Positions 41,397 to 55,214 of a stretch of 64,000 nt of DNA are shown one piece after another. The notes below the pieces were generated by a model. That model had not been told where the DNA came from, made no database searches, and saw only the letters and a list, made by a program, of their open reading frames with translations. Position numbers and translations under genes: made by a program. This stretch comes from Atherinomorus stipes (Eukaryota > Chordata > Actinopteri > Atheriniformes > Atherinidae), in the NCBI GenBank assembly GCA_023101725.1, contig JALJCO010009077.1:372001-436000 (forward strand), in the 5' to 3' direction. The first letter of the stretch is position 1, and each line of letters opens with the position of its first letter.

Positions 41397-42594
41397 TAGG
41401 GATGTAACGATATTGTCGATATCGCGATATCGCCGGAGGTAAACTGCCGCGTTATCGTCGTGGTCTTGTCACGGTATGAAACAGCATGTCTCTTGAGACA
41501 AAAATAATAGTTTTCAGTCCGCTCTATGTGTAGTGTAACGCACTAAACTACATAGACCATGATCCTTTGCTGCCAGTGCGCTCTTTTGAGCCAATGGGAG
41601 CAGACGTAGCCCTTACGCACAGGAAAAACAAGGTGAAAGGCGGTCAGGTGAATACAACATGGATATACACGAGGATGGAAACAGCTGTTATTCTCCACGA
41701 GAAGCGAGAACTTTGTTCCTGTTCTGGAGGCCGCAGGGACCACAAGAAAGTTTGTTTTGGTCTGGTTATCGCTCCGTGAGAAGCTTCAGCCGTGACGCCG
41801 CGGAGATCGCCGTGTTGACTTGGTGAGTTTATATTTAATGACGAACTTGGTCCGGGGGGGCTGTGCATGCGGTGATGTCCGTGTATTAAACGCCTCGCAT
41901 GCTGTACACATTTTCGTATTTTTTCACCAGCTCGATCAGCTGTTCATTAAAACTCTCCGTTTAACCTGCGGCAGCGGATGCAGAAGAGCATCTGATCAGT
42001 TGATTGTCGACATCACGGTGCTAGGTATTAGAACTTTTCCTGCTGCAACACACCTGACTTCAATCAATGGGTGATTAGCAGACTTGTGCAGCCAAGCTCT
42101 GGACATCAGGTGGTGTGTTGAAGCAGGGAAGCCCTGAAGACCAGCAGGATGCCGGCCCTCAAGGACCGGAGTTGCGTACCCCTGGTGTAGAAGTTCACAC
42201 TATGACTGACCACTGACAGACAAGCGGACTTACTTATTTTAAATTTATTGACTACTAAAGACGAGGCAGTTTCTTTGTGCCTGGGTCTTTTTTTACTTCG
42301 TAAATAGGCTGTTTTATTGCCTGGTTGAGTTTATTTAATATAGTAGCTGAGCTGTCTTCTCAATAAATATGTTGGATTTTTACTTGAATTTCAGCTTCAG
42401 CAAAAGTTTTTCAGGTAGGTCAAAATGTCATAACCTTGAATTTGACTATAATTATTGTAACAATGACTCGTCAAATTATTTTATACCATCATTATTATCG
42501 TGAGCCTCCCCACAATATCGAGATAAATATCGTATCGTGAGGTTCATATCGAGATAATATCGTACCGTGAGATGTGGATATCGTTACATCCCTA
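41397..42594. mobile_element. Non-autonomous hAT-type transposon
   Basis: The terminal inverted repeats TAGGGATGTAACGATATTG and ATATCGTTACATCCCTA match. The flanking 8-mers GCATCTCT (41389-41396) and GTATCTCT (42595-42602) differ at one base, which fits the 8-bp target duplication of hAT elements. The 1198-bp interior shows no recognisable transposase. Confidence 0.75.
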
Positions 42595-43055
42595 GTATCT
42601 CTGCATTAGGAGTTTGCTATGAGCTTCGGAGCCAGCGCAGCAGTTAAATATAGCAAAAAGAGACAACTGTGGGATAAAAGGACCCCAGATTCAGCAACAA
42701 TTACCATTATTATATTGGATATATTTTATCTGTCGCTCTAGATTTTGAGTCCCATTTGTTTATGTGTGTGTGTGTCTTCACTGAATTGTCACACACAGAT
42801 AACAGGTGTGTGTCCAGCAGGCATATGAAGTGTGATGCAGCAGAGAACTGTGAATAGGCTGGTGGAGGGCAAAGTCAAGGACTACTTACCGCCTCTTCTT
42901 TCTCACAATAACCACCTTCCTCTCTTATCTACTTCATCCACAAATCCCCATTTTTTAAAAATGTCATTTAGGATTTCAACTCTTCTTTTTCCAGGGACAG
43001 AGTGACTTAAATAACTGCAGATTAAAACACATCAGGCTGGTAGCTGTTACTTATT

Positions 43056-43355
43056 AGGGCTGGGAAAAAATATTGATACACTGAAATATCACGATATTTT
43101 CATGTGCAGATTTCATATAGATATTTAAAAATGCAATATTGATCTATTTTACCAACAAAATCTTGCTTGATTTCATCATTATCTTACAAATACTCGTGAG
43201 ATTTCACAAAAACCCGCAAGACTACATGACTGAAAGACGAAATCTCAAAAGATTTCATCAGCAAAACAGATCAATACCGCATTTTTAAATATCAATATGA
43301 TATCAGCATATAAAATATTGTGATATTTCAGAGTATCAATTTTTTTCTCAGCCCT
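43056..43355. mobile_element. Palindromic MITE, copy A
   Basis: The left arm AGGGCTGGGAAAAAATATTGATAC...CTGAAATATCACGATATTTT is mirrored by the right arm ATATTGTGATATTTCAG...TCTCAGCCCT. AT-rich interior, no ORF. Confidence 0.65.
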
Positions 43356-43704
43356 ATAATTATTGTAGATAGAAAAAGAGAAAAAGAAGCTCAGAGCTCC
43401 ATATACTACAGTTACTGGGGGTAAAAAAAAAATACAATAGGATATTTAATACCGTGCCATGAATTTAACATTTTTGTGTTTCAGTCATATAAGATTAAAG
43501 TAGCATTACTGAACTTTGGTAGATTTTTGTACCTTGGTGCTCCTAAGTCCTAACAAAAGCTAATTCTGTGTCCCATCCTGTCTCTTCTCTGAGCTCTCTC
43601 CATAAATCATATCGTTATATCGTGTGCAAATTTTTTTGCTTAATTTTTAATAATGACCGGCTACACCTCGGCTGACTACAAAGGGTTTACCAGATTATTT
43701 AATG

Positions 43705-44046
43705 AGGGTGGGAAAAAATATCGGTACACTGAAATATCCTGATATTTTCATATGCTGATACCATATCTATATTTAAAAAAGGGATATTAATCTATTTTAT
43801 AAATGAAATATGACGAGATATCATTTTGTTATGAAATCCCAGAGATTTCATGAAATACCCCGAGGTTTTGTAAGAGAACGATGAAATCTTGCGGTATTTC
43901 GTGAAATCTCATGAGATTTCGCAACAAAACAACGATCTCTTGTAAGATTTCATTAGTAGAATAGATCGGTACCACATTTTTAAATATGGATATGATATCG
44001 GCATGTGAAAATATCACAATATTTCAGTCTATCAATATTAACCCCT
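43705..44046. mobile_element. Palindromic MITE, copy B
   Basis: AGGGTGGGAAAAAATATCGGTACACTGAAATATCCTG at the left resembles copy A, and the right arm ATCACAATATTTCAGTCTATCA mirrors it. The end of a related third element, CATATCGCCCAGCCCTA, is at 44331-44347. Confidence 0.6.
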
Positions 44047-44878
44047 AATATTTAAACTGTCTGGAAGACAATCCTCCTCAAGACTTTTACAAAGAAATCA
44101 TAAAAAACCAGCAACTATCTTCAATTACTTGGATCTAACAAACATTTCTAACGAGTGTTTTGTCAATTCCATCACTGCAGTGGAGCGATACCTTTACGAT
44201 AACATTTTTCAATACTAAAAAACAGCTGTTTGATATGAAATTAAACTTTCTGACAAATAAGGGTAAAAATACCGGGAAATATCATCTATCATCATCTAAA
44301 ATAAATATATGGTGATATGATATTTGGTCCATATCGCCCAGCCCTAGGCTCAGTGAAAACTCTCCTCTTATACACACTCAGGAGTCAGTTCACCATCCAA
44401 ACAAACAACAACAAAGAGACAAACAACTCCACCTCTAATCTGTCCCCACCCCCGTGTCCTGCCAGGTGTGGTGAATGACCTGACCAGTCATCCAATCAGC
44501 TTAGTGGATCTGTGTGAGCATATTTTACGTCATCAACCATCACTGTGACAAAGCCGCAGGGTCACCACAGCTCCACAGCGCTAACAGACTGATTAAGCAG
44601 CTATTTCTGACTGACTGAACATAAGTTTGTGTGAGTGTGAAGGAATCCTCCTGTCCTTCAGTAAGTCAGAGATGAGAGAGCCAATTACAGACTTCCAGGA
44701 ATATCTAAGAGTAGATGTGAACAGTTTCCCACTGCACTGTTGAATTTCAAGGGTTGTAGTGGATCAGAAACACATTCATCATTTCTAGAAGAAATCTTCA
44801 GCCTGGCAAACGGGTGCGATTCAGTGAACACTCAACTCAACTTTTATATATGAAGAATTTTTAACTACAGCTTTCACT

Positions 44879-45687
44879 AGCTACGTTTACATGGACAAAT
44901 AATTCATCTATCCGATTGAAATCTTTCCGATCGGAGCGTCCAGCTGACATGTTTACATGGACAGTGGAAAAGTGATCCGATCGGTTGTATTTACTTGATG
45001 GACAGATATTTTTGTAATGCTTTTGACATGCGCAATGGCTCCTGGATCGTAAGAAGAGGAGTTTTCTTTTTAAATGCATAATCTTTTGACAGTTGAAATG
45101 CTCAATAATCATTAACTCTTTCAGTGGGGATTTAAAAAAAACACAACCATATAACGGGTCCGTACTGGACCCGCGGCTGAAGCACATGATCATGAATGGA
45201 TCCGGGCAAAGGTGCAGCTACAGCTTTAGGTCTGCCTTTGCTCCGCCTAACATCAGAGTTTCCAGTCAGAACGCGGATCATCAGCGGATCCATTCTGCTG
45301 TGCAAGCGAACTCCTACATGACTGTGCAAGGCGGATCCGTGGCGAACAGCACAGCTGCCGCAGATCCGCGGCGCTGTCCTTTGCTATCTGGGGTTTCCCA
45401 GCAAAGTCCTGTTGTGTTTTGCTTCTGCCGTCTTCCCTGAATCTACTACGTCACGCAACCCTCACGTGGTTCAAGCATGCGCAGAGACAAAATTCCACAG
45501 AAATGATCGGAATGACTGTTTACATGAGCATTTTTTTCTGCTGATCGGATCGCAAAAAGGTTTAAACCACCCCTCTCGATCGGATTGGAAATTCTTTCTG
45601 ATCGAGGCCGATCGGATCAGCTGACATGTTTACATTTATTCTGATTGGAGTTTGATCGGATCAAAATTGTGCCATGTAAACGGAGCT
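44879..45687. mobile_element. Non-autonomous DNA transposon, 3-bp target duplication
   Basis: The ends AGCTACGTTTACATGG and CCATGTAAACGGAGCT are inverted with one mismatch. ACT flanks both sides (44876-44878, 45688-45690). CCGATCGG-type words repeat inside both arms. A 3-bp duplication fits the PIF/Harbinger or ISL2EU type; the superfamily is inferred. Confidence 0.65.
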
Positions 45688-45722
45688 ACTGATACAGAAT
45701 GTACAGAATGAAGAAGGACTAA

Positions 45723-46544
45723 CAGTGTGTTCAGACCAAGCGCGATTTGGGCGTCAAAAACGCGCCCGACGCTCAAAGTTGGACACCGTGTCATTAAAAG
45801 TCCGACGCCTGTTTCCCCGCGTCTTGACGCTCTGACGCGCGGCGAGAGATGTCCAGTCAAGCCGCGCTCGCCGCGCCGGGGGAGGAGCCTCTCCTTTCTC
45901 TTTTTCCTTTTACCGTCTCTCTGCACCATGGCAGGTGCAGGAGAGAGAGCGGCTCGGCTTTATGTGATAAATAAAGCAGGGAACGTCATCGTCGGACATC
46001 TCTGCTTTATGTCCGGTTCACCAAATGATTCCAGGTGCTCTGACTGTGATGAGTTTCATCATTTACTTCAGGAGCTGCTGGCGAGCGGCACTTTCAGTCA
46101 TCTGATCCGGCCCAGTTTAACGTCCCGCTGTCCCGATGCGGGGCAGCATTATAGCCCAGAACATCCCATCAGGACAGCAGGTCATCAAAACACCGTTCAG
46201 ATACCGGTACCGGACACAGATCACAGTTTATCCTCCTCTGTCTTCAGATAGAGAGGAGATTTCCCTGGTTTTTCTGGGTGTTTCCTCTCCTGTCAGAAAA
46301 AGTGTGTCTGTGTCATCATTCGCTCTGATTGGTCGACGCCCCCGCGTCAAGACGCCAAAGTTCAGATTTTCCAACTCCGGCATCTGACGCCCTTGACGCA
46401 CAAACGCTGAACATCTCAAAACTCGACGCGCTAACGCCCTAGATGCACCGCGCCCAACGCGCGAAACGCGCCGCAAGAAACTTTGACTTTGCATGTAAAC
46501 CTGACGCCCTTGACGCCCAAATCGCGCTTGGTCTGAAGACACTG
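45723..46544. mobile_element. PIF/Harbinger-like non-autonomous transposon
   Basis: The ends CAGTGTGTTCAGACCAAGCG and CGCTTGGTCTGAAGACACTG are inverted, and complementarity continues through CGATTTGGGCGTCAA. TAA flanks both sides (45720-45722, 46545-46547), the TWA target typical of PIF/Harbinger. The interior is rich in GACGC words. Short open frames inside resemble nothing known. Confidence 0.72.
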
Positions 46545-49500
46545 TAAGACATGAATACAGTTGTTTCATTCAGTTTCTGCACGTTTTTGCACCACTTGTA
46601 TCATCAGCATGATGTTTAAGCATCACTTAGACTGGTGCATCAAAACACCATAGAAGTACTGAAACTTGCAGCGATTATTTTCTATTTCACCCCTTTTCAA
46701 CATACCCCCCCCCCCCCCGAAAGGAAAAAAACTGCAGATGTTTATCCTGAACTTTTTTTTCTTTTTTTTTTTTTAAAGGTATTTTACGAAAGCAAGAAAG
46801 GTTTGACGTCAGTATTCAAAGCTGATGAACACCAGAAAAGAAAACTGGAGACAAATTTACTCTGGCTTGTTAAAGAAAAATGAGACTATTTAGACATTTC
46901 TGGCTGAAGTCCAGCATAACAGCTCACTCAACTCTTCTCTCTGTTTCCTGACAATGTGAAGCTTCTTTAGTCATTGAAACACTGGAGTAAAACAGAAATA
47001 CACCCAAACAAGTTGAAAATGAGTAAATAACAGAAAAATCAAAAGTGGGAAGCTGTTGATGATGTTTTTTACAAGGCAAATTAATCAGACTTACAAAAAT
47101 CAATTTAACAACTTCAGCTACCGGTTTATGAACCTCTGCTCAATCAGCATGTCTCTTAGTTGTTATTTTATTTTTGCTGACACTTGACTGAATGTGCTTA
47201 CAAACACGTTTGCTTGTGTCATCTCCATTAAAATCGTCTGAGGTAATGAGATTATAATCTATCAAAAGTCAACAACATGGACGTGTGAACTTACTGAAGA
47301 TGCAGCAATGGTAAGGGATGCGTTACTGCCTTATCTACACTTCACAGCTCTGGGTCAGGGCATCTGTGGTTATGAAGGGTAATCTATTCATGTATTGACC
47401 TAAACTAAAATCGATGAAGCACAGAATTAACACAGAAGACAATGTCTGTCTTTGCCACAGACAGGAAAATAGGAATGTCTGTTCTGATTTCTTTGATAAC
47501 ATATTTCAATTGCTGTTTGACATAACTTTCTAAAAAGCTTTCTATACTGAGCTGGATAATCCCAGCAGCCAAATCTAGACAGCAACAAATGAAAATGATG
47601 AAAGCAATCCATGAGATGCAATCACTCTAAATTTTAAACCAAATAACAGGCGCCTGCACAGTCTGCTCTAGTCTGCTTTTCATCTTGAACAAGTCTAATA
47701 ACAACAGGAAATTGGCTGGGGAAAATGATGACAAATTTGAGATTAGCAGTTGATGTTGATGCCAAATCATCTCACAAAAATAACAAATAACTTAATTCAA
47801 CCTATTTCTTCAGATGGCACACACTGACTTTACATCTGTGTTGACACGAATATGATGGTGAGGAGCAAAATAATTTGGGAAACTCTGCAACAAAAAACTG
47901 CTAAGAGCAAAAACTGTCAGAATCAATCAGAATATCTGAGCATATATTGCTGTAAACTTTTTTTTTCCTTTTTTTCCCCTTTTTTTAAGTGGGACGCTCC
48001 AAACAGGCAAGCTCACCTGAGGACTATTACAGCTGGCCTGAAAATACCTTGGATCCTCTAGACATGGGTTAGAAGGCCCAGAAATTAGATAATAGATAGT
48101 CAATACATAAGTAATCAAATCTATTTTAATCAAATAATCTATTTTATTGATCCATTTTATCTGCCTTCCGTTGAGTTATCAACCAAAGCCAAATAAAAAC
48201 TAAACTCAATGCATAGATTCAAATAAAAAACACAAGTTAAATAGGATCTAGGATAATGTTACCAAGCAAAAGGAAAACATAAATCAGGTGTCTCTTGTGT
48301 AAATTACAGGAACTGTGTTTTCCATGGGTGTGTGTTGATTGAACATTAAAGCTGTCATTACACAGAAATCACACTTTTTCAAGTTGAAACGTGTGTTGAA
48401 ATAGGACCTCAGTTAAAACGTGCCAGAAACTTCAAAGTGTCAAAGTGGCTTCGTTTTGCGTATGGGCTTTTTTTTATTCACACCAGAATCGGCCACAAGA
48501 GCGCACACTTGGCTTCTTCTTCAGGGTTGGCGTCCTCCCTGGAGGGCTGCTAATATAAGCTCGCCTCTTTCCCACCACCTGAAATCAGCTGATTAGCTGC
48601 CGCAGAGCGGCAATTAAAGACAAGCTTTGTCAAAGTGGAGAACGACCTCCACACCCAAAACTAAAGAGGGGGATGAAAAGAGGTCAAAATGAGCTTATTA
48701 AATTTTCCTCCCGCCCAACTATGATTAAAAAATAATTTGAAGATAATTTCGGAAGAACTGTGTGTATGCAAAATACTAGGTTTTGACTACTTTAAATAAA
48801 TATATCACTGTCATCAAAAGTAGTCAAAAGCATTGAGTTTTAAAATCGGAAAGTTTGTAGTGCTACTTTCATGTTAATGCCACACATTCTTTGTACTCTG
48901 GAAAAGTTCCTATTAACTGACTAATGGAAATGATCTAGCTATAATTTCACCATTTTTATAGAATTATGTTTACAAAACAAGACTTTAATATCACAGCAAA
49001 AAAACGTGACATTGATCATTTTTTATTTTATAAACATAACTGTTAGACTGGAAACTACAGAACATCTTTCAATGAACACTAGCTGCAACATCCAAAATTG
49101 TACATATTAATTCATCAGGTGTACATGGCATGCCTCATATGGGAAATTACAGACAAATGTCAAACGTAAAGGAATGCAGGGCATAAGTGTTCGGTGGAAA
49201 GGAACATTTCTATGATTCTGATCCCCCCGACACCAAGAATGTGCTTTGAGTGAAAAAAAGACTTTAGTTTAAGTGTAATTAGACAGTGAGACTGTAATGT
49301 GATTAATATTTGTGCCAGGAAAAGGAAAGTAGGATGAAGTAAATAAAAAGGAGGAAACACATTAAGAACAGGAAACAGTAGGGAACAAAAGGAAATGGCT
49401 GTCAAACAGATAGTGAGAATGAACAAAAGGGCTTTGAAGGAACAGAGAAAGTATGGAAAGAAATCCAGCTGTTTTACAGTATCATGGAGTCCTGTATTAA

Positions 49501-52500
49501 ATGAACCCAATAAACACATCTGTCAGTCTAAAAAAACCTCTCAAAGTACAACCGGGAAAACACAAAACAACAAACACAGCTGCTGCCACGTCCCTTGAAA
49601 CAACTAAACAGCTGCAGAGCAATATACACACACACAGAATCTGGAGAACAATCTGTCCCATCAACAACAGTCTGGGTGAAAAGACAGGTCACATCAGTCA
49701 AAACCCACACATGCCTACCATCTGGGCTCTTTTGACACCACAAACCCAAGACTCTGGGGTTGCCACAGCAACCACAATTCACAATATGTCAGTTTGTAAA
49801 TAGACAAGCCTGTCAAGTTAATAAAGGACACTTGAGTCTTAGTCAAAATCATCACTGCACTATGAAAGGGTTTATTATGTGGGAATCAGCAAGTACAGTT
49901 CAATTGAACACCAATGAATACATCATTAAAAGACAGGGAATTATTTTTGGTCAGGGTTTGGGTGCATGTACCAGAGCAAGTGTAAACAATAAGCAGAAAT
50001 GTGTGAATGGAGGCGTGACCATCCACAGAAAGATTCATAGTGGCCGATAAGTCTCAGTGAGAAAGTAAATGTGGGAGTCTGTTTCCAAAAGTCTCAACTG
50101 TCATAGTTGTCAAAAATTGCCAAGGGAGTTTCAGGGGAAAAAATACTCTGATTAAGAGGTCTTTTTAATGAAATCTTGTCAGCATGGCCACCATGGCTCA
50201 GTGGGAAAGAAATCATCAACCAGTAGGAAAAAAAAAAAGGTGGTTTAGTCCCTCGGCGTCTAAATCCCATACTGCTTCCTATATTCTTATGGATGTGATA
50301 CGAGTCTAAAATAAATGTTTATTAGAAACTGGTAAGCTGATAGTTTAATAAAATGGTAAATTTAAAGTTCCTAAAAACAAAAAGAGATGTTTGATATTAT
50401 CGGCTTGCAATTATTGTCAGTGGATATTGGCATTATAATGTAATATTGGAAATTATATGCCACAATTTTTTTTTTTTACTTTTTTAATAACTTTTAGACA
50501 GCATGCACATATTATACATGAAAATCTTAAATGACTTCTCCTCTCATTCAAAATGTCAAAATATGAGTGATAAAACCTCACAATTATATAGATATAATGT
50601 TGTTTACATTTTGTGAAGGAGTAGAAAAGAAGTGGAAACCCTGCATATTGGTATGGGTTGATATCCGTATCGGAAATTAAGAGTTGGACAATATCGGTAT
50701 ATCAGATGTTAGTAGAAGAGCAAAGATTGAATCCTAACTAAAAGCTGATTCAGTGTCATCCTATTTGAGACAGAGAAATCTGAACTTTGTGTTATACAGA
50801 AAATAATTTGCAGATTGATTATTCCGTTTCAGTTTATAAGGGAATGTCCTCTCTTGATACATTTCTATCGTGTTTAATTTGATCATTTTCAAGCAGGTTT
50901 ACAAAAAATTCTATATCCAAATTTGCATAAAAATGTCACCAGAGATTAGGCAAGACTCTTCTTAAATTTCGAAGTACCATTTAATGTTGATCTACATTTG
51001 CATCCGGATATGAATCAAGATCCAGCCAGTCTTGGTCGCGGGATGCATGCCTTGACTGCTCTTGTAACATCTATGCAACAGAGCTATGCATAATGTTTGC
51101 TTAATTCCAAAGAATCTTATACCTAGTATGTTTAAAAAACATTTCAGAAGTTCAGGTTCTTTTTCTTTTTTTGTGGAGATTTTTGGTGCTACATAGTGAT
51201 GAAATTATATTTCACCAGGGTAATCTTTATTTCTGTGCTACCAATTCAAAATAAAATTAATCTCAGAGTACTTTAAAAGATAGTTAAATCCTATCCAATT
51301 ATAATACAATTCAGTCCAATTAACTGTAACCCCATTGTAATCAACGTCATTGTGACAAACCAGAAGTCCGATTCATTATAATTGAAGTTATATTAAGCCA
51401 ATTGAATTAAAAAATATTGTATAGCTAGTGAAAACAATCAGATCACATCAAATCTTCTATTTTATTCAATACCCAATCCCGAGCATGACCAGGCCAGTGA
51501 TGATGAAAAAAAAACTTTTAACACTGAGAAACCTCCAGCAGAACCAGACTCGGGAAGAGGAGCCTTCTGCCTTGACTAAATGAGGGTTTGATATCATTAT
51601 TGAAAATAACATGACGTAAAAATACTTGTAATATCTTACTTTTAACAGTTTCTATTTTGTTACTTCATTTCACATTTGAACTATTTATATTGTAAATAGA
51701 AATCTGGAACTTTTCAATTTTTTTCAGATGATCAAAAGCACTTTAGATCATCTGAAAATGAAAGAGTCTCGGGCTAGTACTACATTATTATGCAATAATT
51801 CCACAGCTGGCATATAAATAACTTTTATAAGGTGACTTATGTTACTAAAGACATGACAAAGCTTTCAAAGTATGGAGACTGGGAGACAGCAAACTCAATC
51901 CCGAGAGAAAATATTGTAAGGACAGAACAAATACCATACTGTTTTCTGTGTTCATTCCTATCATATACAGAATGAATGATCTAAAATAAGTCTGCCTTCA
52001 AGGAGAAGCAGGCTATTTTACCAGATTTTTGATTATCCGCATAAATAAATACGTACACACTGACAATGAGAGGCAAATTTCTACAGTTTCCATTATGATC
52101 ATTTGTAGAGCAGCACGACAGGGCAGACCTGGATCAGCAACATGACAACAAATACACACGTTCAACAGCATGGCCAACATCACATCCAGCACGGATCAAG
52201 CGACATAATTTACCAAAACCCAATAAAATGTAAACTTTTACAACAAGTCAGGGAGTGATAACAATTTGATTACACTGATAACCTGTAACAGCAAATTAAC
52301 AGAGGGAAGTCCGCCGTAATCCATAATACAATAATCTACTGTAAGATCATATTTACAGAGATAACTTCAAGCCTATAAAACTTTTACCGACCCACCTCAA
52401 TCCTGAAAACGACACCAGCTCAGCATCCAGTGATAACCCCGTTAAAACGTTAGATGGTGGTGGTGTTAACTGGTAGCTGTGTGGCTAAGTGCCACATTAC

Positions 52501-52656
52501 ACGTTTATAGACACGGGTATCAGTTAGCGTTAGCTGTCAGACTGGCCAGCTTCTTGACCTTAGCCTGACAACATGCTAAGGAGCTAAGTCGGCTGCATTC
52601 ATTTTTAAAAACCTTCAAGTCATAATAAAACATCACATGGTTATATGTCATCTCAC
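46545..52656. other. Presumed ip6k1 first intron, mostly featureless
   Basis: AT-rich. Poly-C at about 46706-46719 and poly-T/pyrimidine runs at 46754-46774 and 47958-47986. An AATATCGG-rich stretch (50390-50700) may be a decayed hAT-type MITE. No exon, RNA gene or other clear element recognised. Confidence 0.35.
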
Positions 52657-52790
52657 CTTAAAACTCCACCTTCTTTAAGTGCTGCTCTGAGCTTCTGACT
52701 CGGGCGGAAAACACCATAGCATTAGACAGACACTCTCTCTCGTTTAAGTAGCCTTGTATGCTAATGCTAGCTGGCTAATAGCACGGTTTG
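52657..52790 (-). other. Candidate first noncoding exon and promoter of ip6k1
   Basis: Minus-strand donor TTAAG|GTGAGA at 52657. It closes a locally GC-richer stretch near the ip6k1/ccdc66 intergenic region. If it is the first exon, intron 1 is about 17 kb. The transcription start and upper edge are not determinable from sequence alone. Confidence 0.35.
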
Positions 52791-53261
52791 ACGTTACGCA
52801 GTCTCTCTGGTTAGATTGCACCAAGCTGTCACAATAACAACACACCTTAAGAATCACCGAGTTGACACTGGAGGAGTCTGTAGACGTCACAGTGGATGTG
52901 CTTTAGAGGTAAATGGATATCGGTTCCCGGTACACAAACTCATAGACGACGGAGAAAAACATCCAAGAAGCTAACGTCATTACAGTCAAGCTAACGCAGC
53001 CTGTTTAGATTTTACAGTTTATTAGCATGATTGCAGCGCTTTGTCGCCACCTACAGCCCGCTGCTGGGATTGCAGTACCCATATGCTCCATCGCAGTCAT
53101 CACACATACTATTGATCCATGGTGCAATCCTTTTAGATAGCGATAGATACAACAATGAAGCACATCACTAAATTCAGTATTGTTTAATTAATTTAAAATC
53201 AACAATAATTTACATTATATAATCATTATTATGTCCATATGATGTTAAAGACCTGTTATAT

Positions 53262-53476
<215 letters not shown>

Positions 53477-53587
53477 ATATATACAAAAGCTGTAGTAACT
53501 GAGAAAAATTCTACAATGAAAAAATGAAATAAGAAATCCATTTTATAAAATGGTAAAACATAATTGTTATACCATTTCCAAATACTA

Positions 53588-53653
53588 TCATTCATTCATT
53601 CATTCATTCATTCATTCATTCATTCATTCATTCATTCATTCATTCATTCATTT
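53588..53653. repeat. (ATTC)n microsatellite
   Basis: About 16 units of CATT/ATTC immediately preceding the dispersed repeat at 53650. Confidence 0.95.
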
Positions 53654-54290
53654 TCTATACCACTGATCCACTTCAGGGTCACAGGAGTTGCTGGTGCTTA
53701 TCCCAGCTATTATCAGGCAAGAGGCAGGGTATACCCTGGACAGGTTGCCAGTCTGTCATAGGGCCAACAGAGCCTGCATATTACCCTAGAGCTCACTGCA
53801 AGTGCCTGGCTAACACAGAGACAGACAACAACACACGCTCAAATATGCTCCAACTTTCATTTCCCTCTTGTTAAGCCCAGCAATACGATGTAAAATGCAG
53901 TTATACAAATACTTTGAAAAATTAAATGAATAAACTCAGAATATCAAGAGGAGCCTTATATTCATAAAGCTCCCCTTGGCAAAGCAAATCTGTTCAACAC
54001 AATATAACAGCCAGATCGCCATTCTCCTTGCTACGATCCTGGACAGGACAAGTAAAAAGGGGGGGGGGGGGGGATGCTCCTAGGGCCAGTTTAGAGTAAC
54101 CAATTAACCTGACATGCATGTCTTTGGATGGTGGGAGTAAGCCGGAGTACCCGGAGAGAACCCTTGCATACACAAGGAGAACATGCAAACTTCACACAGA
54201 AAGGCCACTGTTGGAACTGTTTGAACCCCTCCCCAGGCAGGGCTCAAACTAGCGACCTTCTTACTGTGATACTATTCACAGAATACTATA
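53650..54290. mobile_element. Dispersed LINE-tail-like repeat, two blocks
   Basis: TTTTCTATACCACTGATCCA, GTATACCCTGGACAGGTTGC and ACATGCATGTCTTTGGATGG are phrases of the widespread fish 'TATACCGCTTATCC' repeat. The blocks (53650-53850 and 54074-54270) are separated by unrelated AT-rich DNA ending in a G15 run (54059-54073). Confidence 0.6.
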
Positions 54291-55214
54291 AGAATACTGT
54301 TATTTCACTGCATATACAGTTTTATTTACACTTAATTTTTAAAAGATTGTTACTGAAACCTTTATGCACCAGCAACAAAGCCATTAATTACAGTGCACAT
54401 TTGTTTGTACCATGCACTTAATAATGGAAAATTGAGAATAATAACCACATAGGACTTACAGTGCTGCTCTGTCTTAGCATTTACAAGTAGTGTACCATCT
54501 TGAATAAAACTTCTAATGCCAAAAAAAAGAGATTTTTGTTTCACCATAGTCAACAATCAACATTAGACTAGTTTTTATTGCAATGACCAGCCCTCACTCC
54601 TGAATTATTTGCAATTGAACAAAGTTGAGCATGGATCCATTGAAAAAGAAAAGAAAAGAAAAAGATATTCTAATATCACCAAAGGTTTCTAGTCATGTTC
54701 CTCTGCCCTAAGGCATTCTGCTGACCAAGCAAGTAACATGTACCTACTAAGTAAAAAGTATTTATACTTTTAGCACATTTGAACTTCTCTGCACAAAATT
54801 TGGTGGCAAATATTATTTTACTTTATTTTACTTTATTGTGGACAGCATCGTTCCAACAAGAACAGTTGCTTCCCCAATAACAAACCCTGGATCACCAGTG
54901 ACCTGAAAAAGCTGCTGAACATCAAAAAGAAATTTTTCAGGGATGGAGACAGGGAGTTACTGAAGACCACAAAAAAAAAAAAAACTGAAAACACAGACTA
55001 AGAAGTGCAAGGAGGATTACAGGAAGAAGTTGGAGAGCCAGCTCCAGCAGAACAACATGAGGGATGTGTGGTCGGGAATGAAGAAGATCACTGGTCCCCA
55101 GTTAAAGGGAGACCAGACTAATGGAGGTCTGGACAGAGCTAACGAACTGAACATGTTCTTCAATAGGTTCAGCCCCCCCCCCCTGCCGACAACCCAACAC
55201 TCCACACACCCTCC

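Noticed and set aside
45727..46569. Open frames of 110-174 codons in the GC-rich segment
   Set aside because: They lie inside a Harbinger-like MITE, overlap on both strands and match no known protein; the frames follow from GACGC-rich sequence.
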